NCBI GenBank assembly: GCA_007130045.1
Contig: SLTG01000092.1
Coordinates: forward strand, 1-47,021
Direction: 5' to 3'
Source of the DNA: Opitutales bacterium
Lineage (GTDB): Bacteria > Verrucomicrobiota > Verrucomicrobiia > Opitutales > T3Sed10-336
DNA length: 47,021 nt
The stretch's first letter is position 1; each line of letters opens with the position of its first letter. Below are positions 25,545-35,320 of this stretch, piece after piece. The translations under genes and the position numbers were made by a program. The notes under the pieces were generated by a model. The model was given only the letters and a program-made list of their open reading frames with translations. It had not been told where the DNA came from and did not search any database.

Positions 25545-28459
25545 AGCGGTTGCTCGTCATTCTCCGGGGCAGCCGGATCATCCGAAAGTTCGTCGCGCAG
25601 CCGTTCCCGGTGGCCGAGTGCGTGTTCGTAAACCTCGAAGTCCGAAAGCTCGTCGACGTTCGTCATTTCCCTGAACGTTTCGTAGGCGGCCCGTATGTCG
25701 CCGATCTCCTCGAACAGAAGACCGCTTTCGTAGTACGCTTCGGCCACGAGGTCGCGGTAGGCGAGGTAAAGGGTGTAGATGCGCTGATAGTAGGCGATCG
25801 CCTTTTCGGGCTCGCCGAGGTTCCGGTGAATCCCTGCCAGCCCGCGCAGGGCGATTGCGTGGGGGCGTCCTCGTGCGGCGCGCTGCCGGAGGACCGATTC
25901 GTACGCTTCGCGCGCGGCGGCAAGGTCTCCTTTTTTCTCGAAGACGGTCGCTTCGAGAAGGCTTGCGTCGACAGCGAGACGGTGTCCCGGAGCATGTCTG
26001 TGAAAACGCCTCAAGCTCAAGAGAGCGTCGTCGTATTCGCGGTTTTCATACGCGATTCGGGCGAGGCCGTAGTTCGCGTAGGCGGCTTCGGGAGCATTGG
26101 GAAAATCTTCGAGCAGCCGCAGGAGGAAAGTTTCCCCGGCAGCGAGGCGGTGTTCGCGAAGAAAATGTCCGGCGAGCCCCAGACAGGCGGCGTCGAGGTC
26201 TTCGGGGGTCGCGTGGTTCGAGATTTCGAGCAGAATTTCGTCTGCACGGTGTCGCCGGCCGTCGAATCTCAGGCGTTCCGAGAGTTCCAGCGATACGCGG
26301 GCGTACCAGGTGATCCGGTCGTTGCGCAGGGCGGCGTCGCGTTCGGCTTCCAGCCAGTGGTTGAAGTCTCCGGCGGCGAGCAGGAGGCGCCCGGCGCCGG
26401 CGAAATTGGTCGTGCCGTCATTCTGCCGTATGCGGCGGTGGAGTTCTTCCAGCGCGGTGAGAATGGAGCCGATCTCTCGTGCGTCGCGATCGTTTCCGTA
26501 GAGCTCCAGGGTTTCAAGGAAGAGAGGGAAGGCCGCTTCCGGACGGTCCATTCGAGTGTAGGCCCAGCCGATCCAGTAAAGGGCCTCGCTGATGCGTGCG
26601 TTTTGCGGAATATCATCGCGTTCGAGAAAACCGCGAAAGTGAGCGGTCATTGCCTCATGCTCTTGGAGGGCGCGGTATACCTTTCCGATCTGGAAGACGG
26701 CGTACAGAAACATCGAACCGGCTTCGGGAGGCACTTCCCGAAAGGCGGAAACAGCGTCGTTGAGTTCTCCTCTTCCCATGAGGATGTCCCCGGCGAGTAC
26801 CAGGGCTTCGCTGTGCCGTTGATGCCCGGGATACTCGTTGGTGAAGTCAGTCGCGGCGACAAGAGCGCTGTCCAGATCGCCCATCGCGTAAAGGGTGGCG
26901 GCGCGGCGGTAGAGAATCTCGCCGGTGAGGCGGTGCTCGGCATAGGATTCCGCGAGCCGGTCGAACTCTTCCAGGGCTGTGGAGTAGTTCCGCTCGAAGA
27001 ACCATGTCAGCGCATGCCACAGTTCCGCGTTCGCGGTCAGGCGGGCTTCGGGAAAGGCGTCCCGAACTTTCATGAAATCAGTGCGAGCCTCTTCGAATCG
27101 TTCCAGCAGGGCAAAACTGAATCCGCGGGTGAAGAGCCATCGCCGGCGGAGCGGATGTTCGGGAAACCGGTCGATAAGATCGCTGAGAACTTCGATCGCT
27201 TCCGGGTAGCGGCGCTGCTCGCTGTGGGCCTGGGCGATAAGGTAGAAGGCATTCGGGGCGAGCGTGGAGTTTTCGTAGCGAACGGTGAAGTTACGCGCTA
27301 TCGTCAGCGCCTCCTCCCAGACTTCCAGGCCGTTGGCTGCAAGAACCCACCGGTAATGCGCGTCCTCGCGAAGGCTCGCGTCGAGCCGTTCGTCGAGGGC
27401 GAGACTCTCAAAGATCAGCCACGCCTCCCGGTGACGCCCGGCCATGAGGAAGGCGTGGCCGCGCCGCAGTGTCAGGCTTGGCGTGTAATCCGGGGATTCC
27501 TCAAGCGAGAGGAGCTGGCGCTGCGATCGCCGGAAAAGGTTGCGGTGGAAATCGGCGCGGCCGCCGCGAGTTACGGCTTCCGCAGGATTTCCCGTGGATG
27601 CCCCGGGCGCGTATCGACTGAGTGATTCGAGCCGGTCCCTTTGCAGCGAGATAAGTTGGCGGCGGGGTAGAGCCAGGCGGTAGCTTCGAATCGCATCGGG
27701 ATAGTTTTCATCATCCATCAACCGGTCGCCGAGTTCCATAGCGGCGAAACTGAGCACCGCAACTTCCCGAACGGATTCCACGTCCCAGTCGTTTTCGAGA
27801 AGAAGGACTCTCGCGAGATCATTGAGGCCGTTTTCCATCGCGCGTCGTGCCGCGAGCAGGCGCGCCTGCTCGCGAATCGACGATGGCGCATCGGATTCGG
27901 AAAAGTCGTGCAGCAGGCTAAGAGCGTCGTCCTCGCGTTCGAGCTCGAAGAGGATCTCGGCCTGTTGGAGCGCGGCGAGCGCCGCTTCGCGGTTGTGGGG
28001 ATATAACTCCCGGTATGATTGAAGGTGACGAAGGGCTTCGTCGGGACGGGCGTTTTCCCGTTGAGCGAGGGCGAGGTTGTATAGGACGAATGCGTTCGGA
28101 CGCTGGTCGGAATCGAAACGAGCCATGTAACGCTCAAAGGTCTCCGCCGCTTCTCCCGGCACTCCGGAGCGAAGCTCCGCGTAGCCCTTCAAGGGAAGGA
28201 TCCGACGGAGGAAGCCGCCTTCCTGAAACACAGGTTCGTTTCCGAATTCCTCCTCAATTCGAACGAAGAGTCCGGCCGAAGCGGCGTAATCCCCTGAAGA
28301 AAAAGCCTGGACGGCATCGTTCAGAAGGGACTCGAGCGTGTCGCCCGAGAGCTGCTGCGAGTAGCATCGCGTTGTGGAGAAAAACACGCTCGTCACGGCA
28401 AGCGCGGAAACGATGACGACAAAAGAAAGAGGCGCGGATATCTTCGAAGAAAGGGGCAT
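25541..28459 (-). CDS. Large exported TPR-repeat protein
   Basis: 972 residues from ATG 28459. An N-terminal hydrophobic helix (SFVVIVSALAVTSVFFS) suggests a signal peptide, and the rest is an array of TPR-like helix pairs across the protein, for example AFSSGDYAASAGLFVRIEEE, YLIAQAHSEQRRYPEAIEVL, DALLSLRRFHRHAPGH and AYYESGLLFEEIGDIRAAYE. Such proteins form superhelical scaffolds; YbgF/BamD-like periplasmic proteins are comparable. It heads the TPR-TPR-ExbB operon with translational coupling to the next gene. An open frame of nearly 700 codons on the opposite strand is a composition shadow. Exact ligand unknown. Confidence 0.82.
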   Translation of the reverse strand: MPLSSKISAPLSFVVIVSALAVTSVFFSTTRCYSQQLSGDTLESLLNDAVQAFSSGDYAASAGLFVRIEEEFGNEPVFQEGGFLRRILPLKGYAELRSGVPGEAAETFERYMARFDSDQRPNAFVLYNLALAQRENARPDEALRHLQSYRELYPHNREAALAALQQAEILFELEREDDALSLLHDFSESDAPSSIREQARLLAARRAMENGLNDLARVLLLENDWDVESVREVAVLSFAAMELGDRLMDDENYPDAIRSYRLALPRRQLISLQRDRLESLSRYAPGASTGNPAEAVTRGGRADFHRNLFRRSQRQLLSLEESPDYTPSLTLRRGHAFLMAGRHREAWLIFESLALDERLDASLREDAHYRWVLAANGLEVWEEALTIARNFTVRYENSTLAPNAFYLIAQAHSEQRRYPEAIEVLSDLIDRFPEHPLRRRWLFTRGFSFALLERFEEARTDFMKVRDAFPEARLTANAELWHALTWFFERNYSTALEEFDRLAESYAEHRLTGEILYRRAATLYAMGDLDSALVAATDFTNEYPGHQRHSEALVLAGDILMGRGELNDAVSAFREVPPEAGSMFLYAVFQIGKVYRALQEHEAMTAHFRGFLERDDIPQNARISEALYWIGWAYTRMDRPEAAFPLFLETLELYGNDRDAREIGSILTALEELHRRIRQNDGTTNFAGAGRLLLAAGDFNHWLEAERDAALRNDRITWYARVSLELSERLRFDGRRHRADEILLEISNHATPEDLDAACLGLAGHFLREHRLAAGETFLLRLLEDFPNAPEAAYANYGLARIAYENREYDDALLSLRRFHRHAPGHRLAVDASLLEATVFEKKGDLAAAREAYESVLRQRAARGRPHAIALRGLAGIHRNLGEPEKAIAYYQRIYTLYLAYRDLVAEAYYESGLLFEEIGDIRAAYETFREMTNVDELSDFEVYEHALGHRERLRDELSDDPAAPENDEQPL

Positions 28460-28598
28460 TCCAGACAAAAAGGGAGTTTTTAGAATGCGATCGGTCTGCG
28501 AGGGTGGAAACTAAGTCATTCCGTAGCAGAATGAAAAGGGAAAAGTTTTTTTGAGTGCATAAGAAAAATATGTTTCACGGGATGTCCACCTTTCCGTC

Positions 28599-28626
28599 TT
28601 GCTTTCGCTATGGGTGTCCGTGTTAT
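28599..28626 (+). promoter_or_regulatory. Candidate sigma-70 promoter for the tRNA gene
   Basis: TTGCTT (28599-28604) and TGTTAT (28621-28626) are separated by 16 bases and lie about 40 bases upstream of the tRNA. The match to TTGACA/TATAAT is partial, and no experimental support exists. Confidence 0.4.
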
Positions 28627-28668
28627 TGTGGGGGCAGCATCCGGGACATCGATTTTCCCAAGACCACA

Positions 28669-28740
28669 GCGGGCGTAGTATAACGGTTATTATGCGAGCT
28701 TCCCAAGCTTGAGACGAGGGTTCGACTCCCTCCGCCCGCA
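28669..28740 (+). tRNA. tRNA-Gly (anticodon CCC)
   Basis: 72 bases fold into a cloverleaf. The acceptor GCGGGCG pairs with CGCCCGC. The D-arm is GTAT-AACGGTTA-TTAT. The anticodon stem CGAGC/GCTTG closes loop TTCCCAA, giving anticodon CCC (reads GGG). The T-arm is GAGGG-TTCGACT-CCCTC. The discriminator base is A and the following bases are CCG, so the 3' CCA is not encoded in full. One D-stem pair is T-T. Confidence 0.95.
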
Positions 28741-28841
28741 CCGTACTGGTCGAATGTGCGGGATTCAACGTGGTTTGACGAAACCCTTCGCCTTTGTGCG
28801 GGGATCGGTTTCGGTCCTCGCGGGGAGATCCGGAAAGAACA

Positions 28842-30290
28842 CTAGCGTCGGCGTCGCCGTCGTTCGGATACGCGTTCCATGCGCACGAGGATGGTGCCCA
28901 GGACCAGCAGCGCACACCAGGTGGTCAGGATGGCGGGGTTCTGGAAGACGAAATCGACCGAGGCGTGGGCGACGGTAATTCCAATGGTGAACAACAGCAA
29001 CAGAATGAGCGGATTCTGATACGTCCTTCTCGAGAGCATTTGCGCTCCGAAATAGATCAGGGAGAATAGAATCAAACTCATTCCGACGACCCCGAGTTCC
29101 GCGGGGAACTGAATCAGGTCGTTGTGGGCGAATTCCCAAAGGCGCTCCCCCTGGAAGACGGCGTGGCCGGAATCCCAGTCCATGTATGCGGGAAAGAGCC
29201 AACGGAAACTTCCCGCGCCGGCGCCGTAGAACCAGTTGTCGGCGAACATCTGAGCGGTTGAAACGGTCGTGCTCCAGCGGATTTCCCATTCAATACTATC
29301 GACCTGGCTCATTCGGTCGAAGCGATCGATCAGGGCGTCGTAATCGATCCGGCTGGCCGCGAATCCGCCAAAAACCACGACCAGGGCCATGATTGAGACG
29401 GCGATCGCCTTGTTCGTCGAAGTGCTTTTCTGGAACAGCGTGAAGAACAGGAAGACGCAGAAGAGGCCGATCAAGGTCATTGTTCCGAGCACGACCCCGG
29501 TACGGGAGAGGGACAGCGCGACGACGATAAAAACGAGCACCGCAAAGAAGAGAAAAATGCCGCTGGGGTCGGACCGCTTGAGCATAACCCTGCCTTCATT
29601 GAAGTAGTATAGGGCCAATCCTCCGCTTAGACCGATGATCAGGTTATAGTAGGCGGCGGCGTGATTGCGGTAGATGAAGCTCCCGACGGTGTTGCGGGCG
29701 GAATGTTCGACGATCCAAAAGATTTTGTCCGCTCCTGTGAAAATCTGAGCGAGGCCAAGAAGGGAGAGCGCGATCCCGTTCAGCACGATTATTATGAGCA
29801 GAAAGAAGACCGATTGTTTCCGCGTGATCCCGCACCAGAGGGCACAGATTGTGAGAAAGGGGATGGCCAGGATCAGGAGGTAGCGAAAGGGATTGGCGTC
29901 GGCGAACGCGGTCTGTGTGCCGGAGGGAAGCCAGCCGATGTATTCGCGGATCGGGATCATGTACCAGCGTCCGGCGAGTTCGTAGTATTTCCATGCGGGA
30001 TTCAGGCCCTGGATGGCGATGTACAGGAACAGCAGCAGGCCGGCGTAGAACACCGGAAAGCGGATCAGTTTGACAATCCCCGGAGTCACGGGATCCCCGC
30101 CCCGCGGCAAGATTGAGATCACGAGGCAGAATGCGGCGATTCCGAGAGCCGTGAACTGGCTCCACAGGTGCATTGTGCCCAATGCCCATGGCAAGAATAC
30201 GAGCAACAGGCTGAGGGAGGCAAGCAGGGTTTTCTCAAGACCCGGGAGTCCGGGATCAAAGTTTTCGGAGGATAGCGAGTTCTCTGGCAT
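28842..30290 (-). CDS. O-antigen ligase / Wzy-type polymerase family membrane protein
   Basis: 482 residues from ATG 30290; a GTG seven codons earlier is possible. About 11-12 hydrophobic helices are visible, e.g. LLASLSLLLVFLPWALG, FRYLLILAIPFLTICAL and SVFFLLIIIVLNGIALSLLG. The long periplasmic loop near residues 330-390 contains WFYGAGAGSFRWLFP and EFAHNDLIQFPAELGVVG, the H-N-x-x-x-x-x-x-E pattern of the Wzy_C family. YRNHAAAYYNL and SLSRTG are further family motifs. WaaL ligase, Wzy polymerase and protein O-oligosaccharyltransferase cannot be told apart. It probably acts on undecaprenyl-linked glycans at the inner membrane. The C-terminus ends in a run of Arg. Confidence 0.85.
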   Translation of the reverse strand: MPENSLSSENFDPGLPGLEKTLLASLSLLLVFLPWALGTMHLWSQFTALGIAAFCLVISILPRGGDPVTPGIVKLIRFPVFYAGLLLFLYIAIQGLNPAWKYYELAGRWYMIPIREYIGWLPSGTQTAFADANPFRYLLILAIPFLTICALWCGITRKQSVFFLLIIIVLNGIALSLLGLAQIFTGADKIFWIVEHSARNTVGSFIYRNHAAAYYNLIIGLSGGLALYYFNEGRVMLKRSDPSGIFLFFAVLVFIVVALSLSRTGVVLGTMTLIGLFCVFLFFTLFQKSTSTNKAIAVSIMALVVVFGGFAASRIDYDALIDRFDRMSQVDSIEWEIRWSTTVSTAQMFADNWFYGAGAGSFRWLFPAYMDWDSGHAVFQGERLWEFAHNDLIQFPAELGVVGMSLILFSLIYFGAQMLSRRTYQNPLILLLLFTIGITVAHASVDFVFQNPAILTTWCALLVLGTILVRMERVSERRRRRR

Positions 30291-30614
30291 ATTTTTTTGA
30301 GCTACTATCACCTCGGGAGGGGAGTGAGCACGGAGGTTTCGTCGGTTAAACCCTGCCGATTTGGGGGGAAATTGTCACTGTCTTCGGTTTTTCTGGAATG
30401 TACAAGATCATTTTGGCAGGTTTTCTAACGGGAGCCGGACCCGATTGACGAACAAAATATTTATATACTTCCCCGTCGCCAATCCAGGGGCAGGAGGATG
30501 CAAAAGCTTTGAGCGGACGGTGTCGAGCGGGAATGTGTTCCCGGTTTTCATTCTTGATCTTCGAGCCAAAATCCAGTCCCTATGGGGAAAGATTTCCCTT
30601 TGGTGGGGTACTGA
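30291..30614. other. Divergent intergenic region before hisC
   Basis: About 320 bases containing the promoters of hisC (plus) and the ligase gene (minus). TTGACG followed by AACAAAATATTTATATACTT is AT-rich and promoter-like, but the best -10 (TATACT) is only 13 bases from the -35, so the fit is poor. A near-palindrome GGGGAAAGATTTCCC (30584-30598) lies just upstream of the hisC start and could be an operator or hairpin. No histidine-rich leader peptide or T-box is seen. Confidence 0.4.
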
Positions 30615-31709
30615 ATGAAACATTTAGCCAAGCAACTGGTGGAAAAGCAGCCGGTTTACGAACCGGGACGGCCGATTGAGGACGTCGCCAGGGAACTCGG
30701 ACTCGACCTGAGATCCATAATCAAGCTCGCCTCGAACGAAAGTCCCTTCGGCCCTTCCCCGATGGCGCTTGAAGCCGCGCGCGAGGCGTTGACTAACGGC
30801 CATCGCTACCCGGACGGGAACGCGACTCACCTGAAGGAAAAGATCGCCGAGACCCTTTCGCTGAAGCCCGAACAACTCGTGCTCGGAAACGGTTCGAACG
30901 AGATCATCGAGCTGCTCGGTCACGCGTTTCTGCGAAAGGGCGACGAAGCGGTAATGGGGAAGTCCGCGTTTATCGTCTACAAGCTGGTCACGCTCCTTTT
31001 TGAAGCGGTCCCGGTGGAGGTGCCGCTTGCCGGCCACCGCCACGACCTTCGCGCGATGGCGGACCGGATAACGGACAAGACCCGGATGGTTTTTCTGCCG
31101 AGCCCGAACAACCCCACCGGCACGGCCAACGAGGAAAGCGAGATACTTGCGTTCGCCCGCGACCTTCCGCCACACGTCGTCTTTGTATTCGACGAGGCCT
31201 ACGCGGAGTACCTCGATTCGCCGCCGGATCTGCGACCGCTGATCGAAGAGGGCCGAAACGTGGTTTGCCTGAGAACGTTTTCGAAGATTTACGGTCTGGC
31301 CGCGCTGCGAATCGGGTACGGTTACGGCAGCGCCGAGTGGGCGGCTCTGCTCAATCGCGTCCGCCAGCCGTTCAATACAAACGCGGTCGCGCAGGTCGCC
31401 GCTTTGGCGGCTCTTGACGACCGCAAGTTCGTCAGCGAATGCCGCCGGAGAACCCGTGAGGGAAAGGAGCAACTCGAGCGTGGCCTCGCCGCCGCCGGAA
31501 TCGAGTTCGTGCCGAGCGAAGGGAACTTCATCATGATCAAGGTCGGGGACGGCAGGGCGTTTTTTGAGCGCATGCAGCGGGAGGGCGTAATCGTCCGTCC
31601 GCTTGACGGCTACGGCCTGTCGGAATTCGTGCGGGTGTCGATCGGGACCGCGGCGGAAAACGAGCGTTTCGTGCGAACCCTCGAAAGCTTCAAGAGTTCC
31701 AGCGATTGA
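30615..31709 (+). CDS. hisC: Histidinol-phosphate aminotransferase
   Basis: A 364-residue fold-type I PLP aminotransferase acting in histidine synthesis (imidazole acetol-phosphate to histidinol-phosphate). The PLP lysine is Lys224 in TFSKIYGLAALRIGYG. LASNESPFGPSP (38-49), LGNGSNEIIELL, PSPNNPTGT and VFDEAYAEYL are the expected motifs. The C-terminal EFVRVSIGTAAENERFV is typical. Some family members also act on tyrosine or phenylalanine, so substrate range is open. Complete; hisA is encoded 13 kb away, so his genes are scattered. Confidence 0.95.
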   Translation: MKHLAKQLVEKQPVYEPGRPIEDVARELGLDLRSIIKLASNESPFGPSPMALEAAREALTNGHRYPDGNATHLKEKIAETLSLKPEQLVLGNGSNEIIELLGHAFLRKGDEAVMGKSAFIVYKLVTLLFEAVPVEVPLAGHRHDLRAMADRITDKTRMVFLPSPNNPTGTANEESEILAFARDLPPHVVFVFDEAYAEYLDSPPDLRPLIEEGRNVVCLRTFSKIYGLAALRIGYGYGSAEWAALLNRVRQPFNTNAVAQVAALAALDDRKFVSECRRRTREGKEQLERGLAAAGIEFVPSEGNFIMIKVGDGRAFFERMQREGVIVRPLDGYGLSEFVRVSIGTAAENERFVRTLESFKSSSD

Positions 31710-31803
31710 CCGCGCGCTGCCGGAGAGACATTTTGAAAAAACCAGTCGAGCGGGAAGGTGCCCGGGGTAGCTTTTTTCCTCCGCCGATGTGATCGCAACG
31801 ATT

Positions 31804-33108
31804 ATGGATATTATCTGGCTATTGCTGCTGATTCTCGTGTTCGTGTTTGTGCACGCGGTTTTCGTGGCGGTCGATTACGGCCTGATCAAGCTTCATTTCA
31901 CCCGGTTTGACACCGCTCTCCTCGATCGGGCTAAGGGCCGTCGAAGTGTTTTCAGGCTCATGGAGGCGGTGAACCGGTATTCGCGGGCGGTTCGGTTCGG
32001 AAGCATGGCGTGCACCCTTGCGGTGGGTATGCTTCTCGTTCTACTGGGCGAGCGGATTGTTGCGATTTCGGGAATGGACGAGACCGGTGGCGGGGTTCGT
32101 GCCCTGTTCTGGACGGGGGCATTTCTCCTCGCGTTCTTTCTGCAAACGGTGATTGGGGAACTTGTTCCGCGCGCGTTGGGAATCCGTTACCCGATTCAGG
32201 CGCTCGGGTCGTCGTCTTGGTTTATCCGGATTTTCACGGCGTTGACCTCGCCCGTTTCGCGGATGTTCGAGAGGGCGGCGGCGGCGTTGCTGCGAATCGT
32301 TAAGGCGGAGGCGGGCGAGGAAACCAGCCTGATTGACGTCGAGGTCCAGATCCGCTCGCTGCTCAGCGACGGAGAAGACGTTTCACCGATCACGGAGCGT
32401 ATTCTCAGCAACGCGTTGCAATTGCGGAAGCTGGTGGTCCAGGACGTGTTGATACCACGGAATCAGATTCAGTATTTCGACGTTTACGACGGCGTCGAAG
32501 CGAACATCGAAATCGCCCGGAAGAGCGGACACACCCGTTTTCCCCTTTGCGAGGGAGACCTCGATCAATGCATCGGGCTGGTTCACATCAAGGACCTGTT
32601 CCGCCAGAAAGCGGATCCGCAGCGGTTGGATCTCCGGAAGTTCAGGCGCGATATCCAGCGGTTTTCGGTGGACGATTCCCTGGATTTCGTCCTGGAGAGG
32701 CTATTGAAACAGAAAATGCACATGGCCCTTGCTGTTGACGAGTTCGGAGGGGCGGCGGGCGTGATTACCCTGGAGGATGTACTGGAAGAGCTTGTAGGCG
32801 AGATCCACGACGAGTTCGACCGGGAGGAGACTCAGATCCAGGCGCTTGACGACGGGCAGTACGTCGTCGACGGCCTCACGCCGATTCACGACGTCGCCGA
32901 GACGATCGGAGTGGCACTCTCGGACAAGGAAGTGTCTACGTTCGGCGGATTGATTACCTCCGAACTGGGACGAATGCCGAAGGAGAGGGAAACGATTATC
33001 ATGGGGCCGTTGAAGGTGACGGTGACGGGCGTCAGTGAAAAGCGCGTCTTGAGCGCCCGGGTCAAGCCGGTTTCGCCGCCTGTGGAAGGGGGAGCAAAGG
33101 ACGGCTGA
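31804..33108 (+). CDS. CNNM/HlyC-CorC family membrane protein with CBS pair
   Basis: 434 residues from ATG 31804 (a GTG five codons up is possible). An N-terminal DUF21/CNNM domain with about four membrane helices begins MDIIWLLLLILVFVFVHAVF and includes LFWTGAFLLAFFLQTVIGEL followed by VPR. A CBS pair follows (VQDVLIPRNQIQYFDV, then FVLERLLKQKMHMALAVDEF), then a CorC_HlyC domain (GQYVVDGLTPIHDVAETIGV). The family includes magnesium/cobalt efflux proteins; the hemolysin label in older annotation is unreliable. The CBS pair probably binds ATP and magnesium. Complete. Ion transport is inferred from the family. Confidence 0.9.
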   Translation: MDIIWLLLLILVFVFVHAVFVAVDYGLIKLHFTRFDTALLDRAKGRRSVFRLMEAVNRYSRAVRFGSMACTLAVGMLLVLLGERIVAISGMDETGGGVRALFWTGAFLLAFFLQTVIGELVPRALGIRYPIQALGSSSWFIRIFTALTSPVSRMFERAAAALLRIVKAEAGEETSLIDVEVQIRSLLSDGEDVSPITERILSNALQLRKLVVQDVLIPRNQIQYFDVYDGVEANIEIARKSGHTRFPLCEGDLDQCIGLVHIKDLFRQKADPQRLDLRKFRRDIQRFSVDDSLDFVLERLLKQKMHMALAVDEFGGAAGVITLEDVLEELVGEIHDEFDREETQIQALDDGQYVVDGLTPIHDVAETIGVALSDKEVSTFGGLITSELGRMPKERETIIMGPLKVTVTGVSEKRVLSARVKPVSPPVEGGAKDG

Positions 33109-33181
33109 CCGGGTTCCTTAAGGAAACGCGGGCGCGATATTTTCTTTGCCATCCGAACGGTTGCCGACAAGTATCCGGGGC

Positions 33182-33391
33182 ATGAGCGATCATATTTACA
33201 AAAAAATCGAATTGGTGGGCTCGTCGCCCGATAGTATCGAGAAGGCGGTTGAAAACGCTCTGGTGCGCGCCGCGACAACAATACGAAACATGCGCTGGTT
33301 CGAAGTCGTCGAGACCCGCGGGCATATCGAAGAAGGCAAATTGAGCCACTGGCAGGTGACGATCCAGGTCGGGTTCACGCTGGACGAATGA
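33182..33391 (+). CDS. Dodecin family flavin-binding protein
   Basis: 69 residues, the exact dodecin size, from ATG 33182. [20 protein letters not shown], then [20 protein letters not shown] and the terminal [13 protein letters not shown] match the family along its whole length. Trp39 is in the position of the conserved tryptophan that stacks on bound flavin. Dodecins form hollow dodecamers that store or buffer FMN/riboflavin. It stands alone after the CBS protein gene, with a structured sequence downstream (33430-33466). A complete and easily recognised small gene. Confidence 0.94.
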   Translation: MSDHIYKKIELVGSSPDSIEKAVENALVRAATTIRNMRWFEVVETRGHIEEGKLSHWQVTIQVGFTLDE

Positions 33392-33429
33392 CGAAACTCA
33401 TTGCTCCGAATGCCGTTTGCGGCGTCTTG

Positions 33430-33466
33430 TTTGAATCCCTGCCGGCTTTCGGGAGGGTGATTCAAA
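33430..33466 (+). terminator. Long stem-loop after the dodecin gene
   Basis: TTTGAATC, CCT and CCG on the left pair with CGG, AGG and GATTCAAA on the right, interrupted by a G-G mismatch and a two-base bulge, around loop GCTTT. It starts 38 bases after the dodecin stop. No clear T-run follows (TCGGG), so it may be a Rho-independent terminator of weak type, an RNA-stabilising structure, or a regulatory leader for the next gene. Placed as terminator-like. Confidence 0.55.
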
Positions 33467-33593
33467 TCGGGAACCCGTAATAACAAATGTTGTTTCAGGC
33501 GACTTGCCGGCGCCGGATCAACAGGCGGCGGGATGCCGTTCCGTGAGCGGAATTTGGTTTTCCTTTTCGGAAAATTCTGCCTTGTTCGATGGC

Positions 33594-35174
33594 ATGACTC
33601 AGACAAGGAAACCGGTGCTCTTGATCATCCGCGACGGATGGGGGGCCAACCATAATCCCGAACACGCCGCGTTCGACGCCGTAAGTTTGGCCAGGAAGCC
33701 GTGCGACGACCGTCTTCGCGCGAAATACCCGGTGACGGAGGTTGCCGCGTGCGGACTGGACGTGGGCCTTCCCGAAGGCGTGATGGGCAACAGCGAGGTG
33801 GGGCACCAGAACATCGGGGCCGGCCGGATCGTGGACCAGGAGGTCGTTCGGATCAGCAAAGCGTTCCGCGACGGGAAGATGAAGGATAACCCCGTGCTCC
33901 GGGAGATATTGGGGAATGTGACGTCGAAAGGCGGTCGCCTGCACCTGATGGGAATCGTTTCCGATGCTGGGGTGCATGGACTCCTGGAGCACCTGTACGG
34001 ATTGCTGCGCGAAGCGAAGGCGGCCGGGATCGGCGAGGTTTTCATTCACGCCTTCACCGACGGCCGCGACACCAGCCCGAGGAGTGGAGCCGGCTATTTG
34101 CGCCAGATCGAGGAGCAGTGCGGGGAAATCGGCATCGGAAAAATTGCCGGCGTCTACGGGCGTTATTGGAGCATGGACCGTGACAACCGGTGGGATCGCG
34201 TGGAACGCGCCTACAATGCCCTCACGGGCAAGGCCGCCGATCGGACCGCCCGTTCGGCGATCGAAGCGGTTGAGCATTATTATGAGAACCCGATCGACAG
34301 CGACCGCAAAGGGGATGAATTCGTCACTCCCTGCTGGATCGTGGACGACGAGGGGAAGCCGGTCGGAACGATCGCCGACGGGGACAGCGTTATTTTCTAC
34401 AATTACCGGGGGGACCGTCCGAGGGAACTCTGCAAAGCGTTCGTCCTTCCGGAATTCGACGGGTTCGAGCGCGGAAGGCAGCTCGACCTGTCGTTCGGGA
34501 CGATGACGGAGTACGAGAAGGGGCTTCCGGTGAAAGTGCTGTTTACGAAGCCGGAAAAGATGAAAAACATTCTCGGCATGTACCTCAGCGAGAAGAAAAT
34601 CTCCCAGTTCCGCTGCGCCGAAACCGAAAAATATCCTCACGTGACATTCTTTTTCAACGATTACCGGGAGGAGCCCTTTTCTTTGGAGGACCGGAAAATG
34701 GCGCAGAGCCCAAAGGTTTCGACTTACGATCAGAAACCCGAAATGTCGGCTTACGAGATTACTGAAGCGGCGAAAGACGCGATCCTTTCCGGCAAATACG
34801 GCTTCCTTCTCGTGAATTTCGCCAACCCGGACATGGTTGGCCACACCGGGGTCCTGGAGGCGACGATCAAGGCGGTCGAAACGGTCGATTCATGTGTGGA
34901 CGTGCTGCTCAAAGCGCTTGAATCCGCGGGAGGGAAGGCGATTGTCACCGCCGATCACGGAAACGCGGACCAGATGTTCGATCCCGCGTCGAACGGTCCT
35001 CACACCTCACACACTCTCAATCCGGTGGAGCTTTTTGTTGTCGGCGACGGATGCGAAAACCTCGTACTCCGCGAAGGTGGACGCCTGGGCGACATCGCGC
35101 CGACGCTCCTCGAGTTGATGGAACTGCCGGCGCCGGACGAGATGACCGGCAGTAGTCTGATCGAACGACGTTGA
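33594..35174 (+). CDS. gpmI: 2,3-bisphosphoglycerate-independent phosphoglycerate mutase
   Basis: A 526-residue alkaline-phosphatase-superfamily enzyme of glycolysis that interconverts 3- and 2-phosphoglycerate using manganese. The nucleophile Ser67 lies in [25 protein letters not shown] holds metal ligand Asp14. [76 protein letters not shown] and PHTSHT complete the family set. The start at 33594 is chosen because the family begins here; upstream codons in frame look non-native. No strong ribosome binding site is seen. Stands alone between dodecin and the S55 protease. Confidence 0.96.
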   Translation: MTQTRKPVLLIIRDGWGANHNPEHAAFDAVSLARKPCDDRLRAKYPVTEVAACGLDVGLPEGVMGNSEVGHQNIGAGRIVDQEVVRISKAFRDGKMKDNPVLREILGNVTSKGGRLHLMGIVSDAGVHGLLEHLYGLLREAKAAGIGEVFIHAFTDGRDTSPRSGAGYLRQIEEQCGEIGIGKIAGVYGRYWSMDRDNRWDRVERAYNALTGKAADRTARSAIEAVEHYYENPIDSDRKGDEFVTPCWIVDDEGKPVGTIADGDSVIFYNYRGDRPRELCKAFVLPEFDGFERGRQLDLSFGTMTEYEKGLPVKVLFTKPEKMKNILGMYLSEKKISQFRCAETEKYPHVTFFFNDYREEPFSLEDRKMAQSPKVSTYDQKPEMSAYEITEAAKDAILSGKYGFLLVNFANPDMVGHTGVLEATIKAVETVDSCVDVLLKALESAGGKAIVTADHGNADQMFDPASNGPHTSHTLNPVELFVVGDGCENLVLREGGRLGDIAPTLLELMELPAPDEMTGSSLIERR

Positions 35175-35320
35175 AGGACCGTGTAGGTTTGGCGTTTAAA
35201 GAACCCGTAAAGGTTGGCGCGTGAGGACAAATCAGCGTTAAATCGTTGCGGAATCAAGTTTCCTTTGTTTCGTTATTCTCAGTGTCAACTACTTGAGCAT
35301 TGAACCGTCTGTTTTCTTAT

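Noticed and set aside
25550-27625. Open frame of 691 codons on the plus strand
   Set aside because: It lies wholly opposite the large TPR gene, whose repeat pattern and coupling are convincing. Long antisense frames are common in GC-rich DNA; its translation has no domain.
28511-28915. Minus-strand frame over the tRNA region
   Set aside because: The translated stretch EGVEPSSQAWEA is the reverse-strand shadow of a tRNA-Gly gene.
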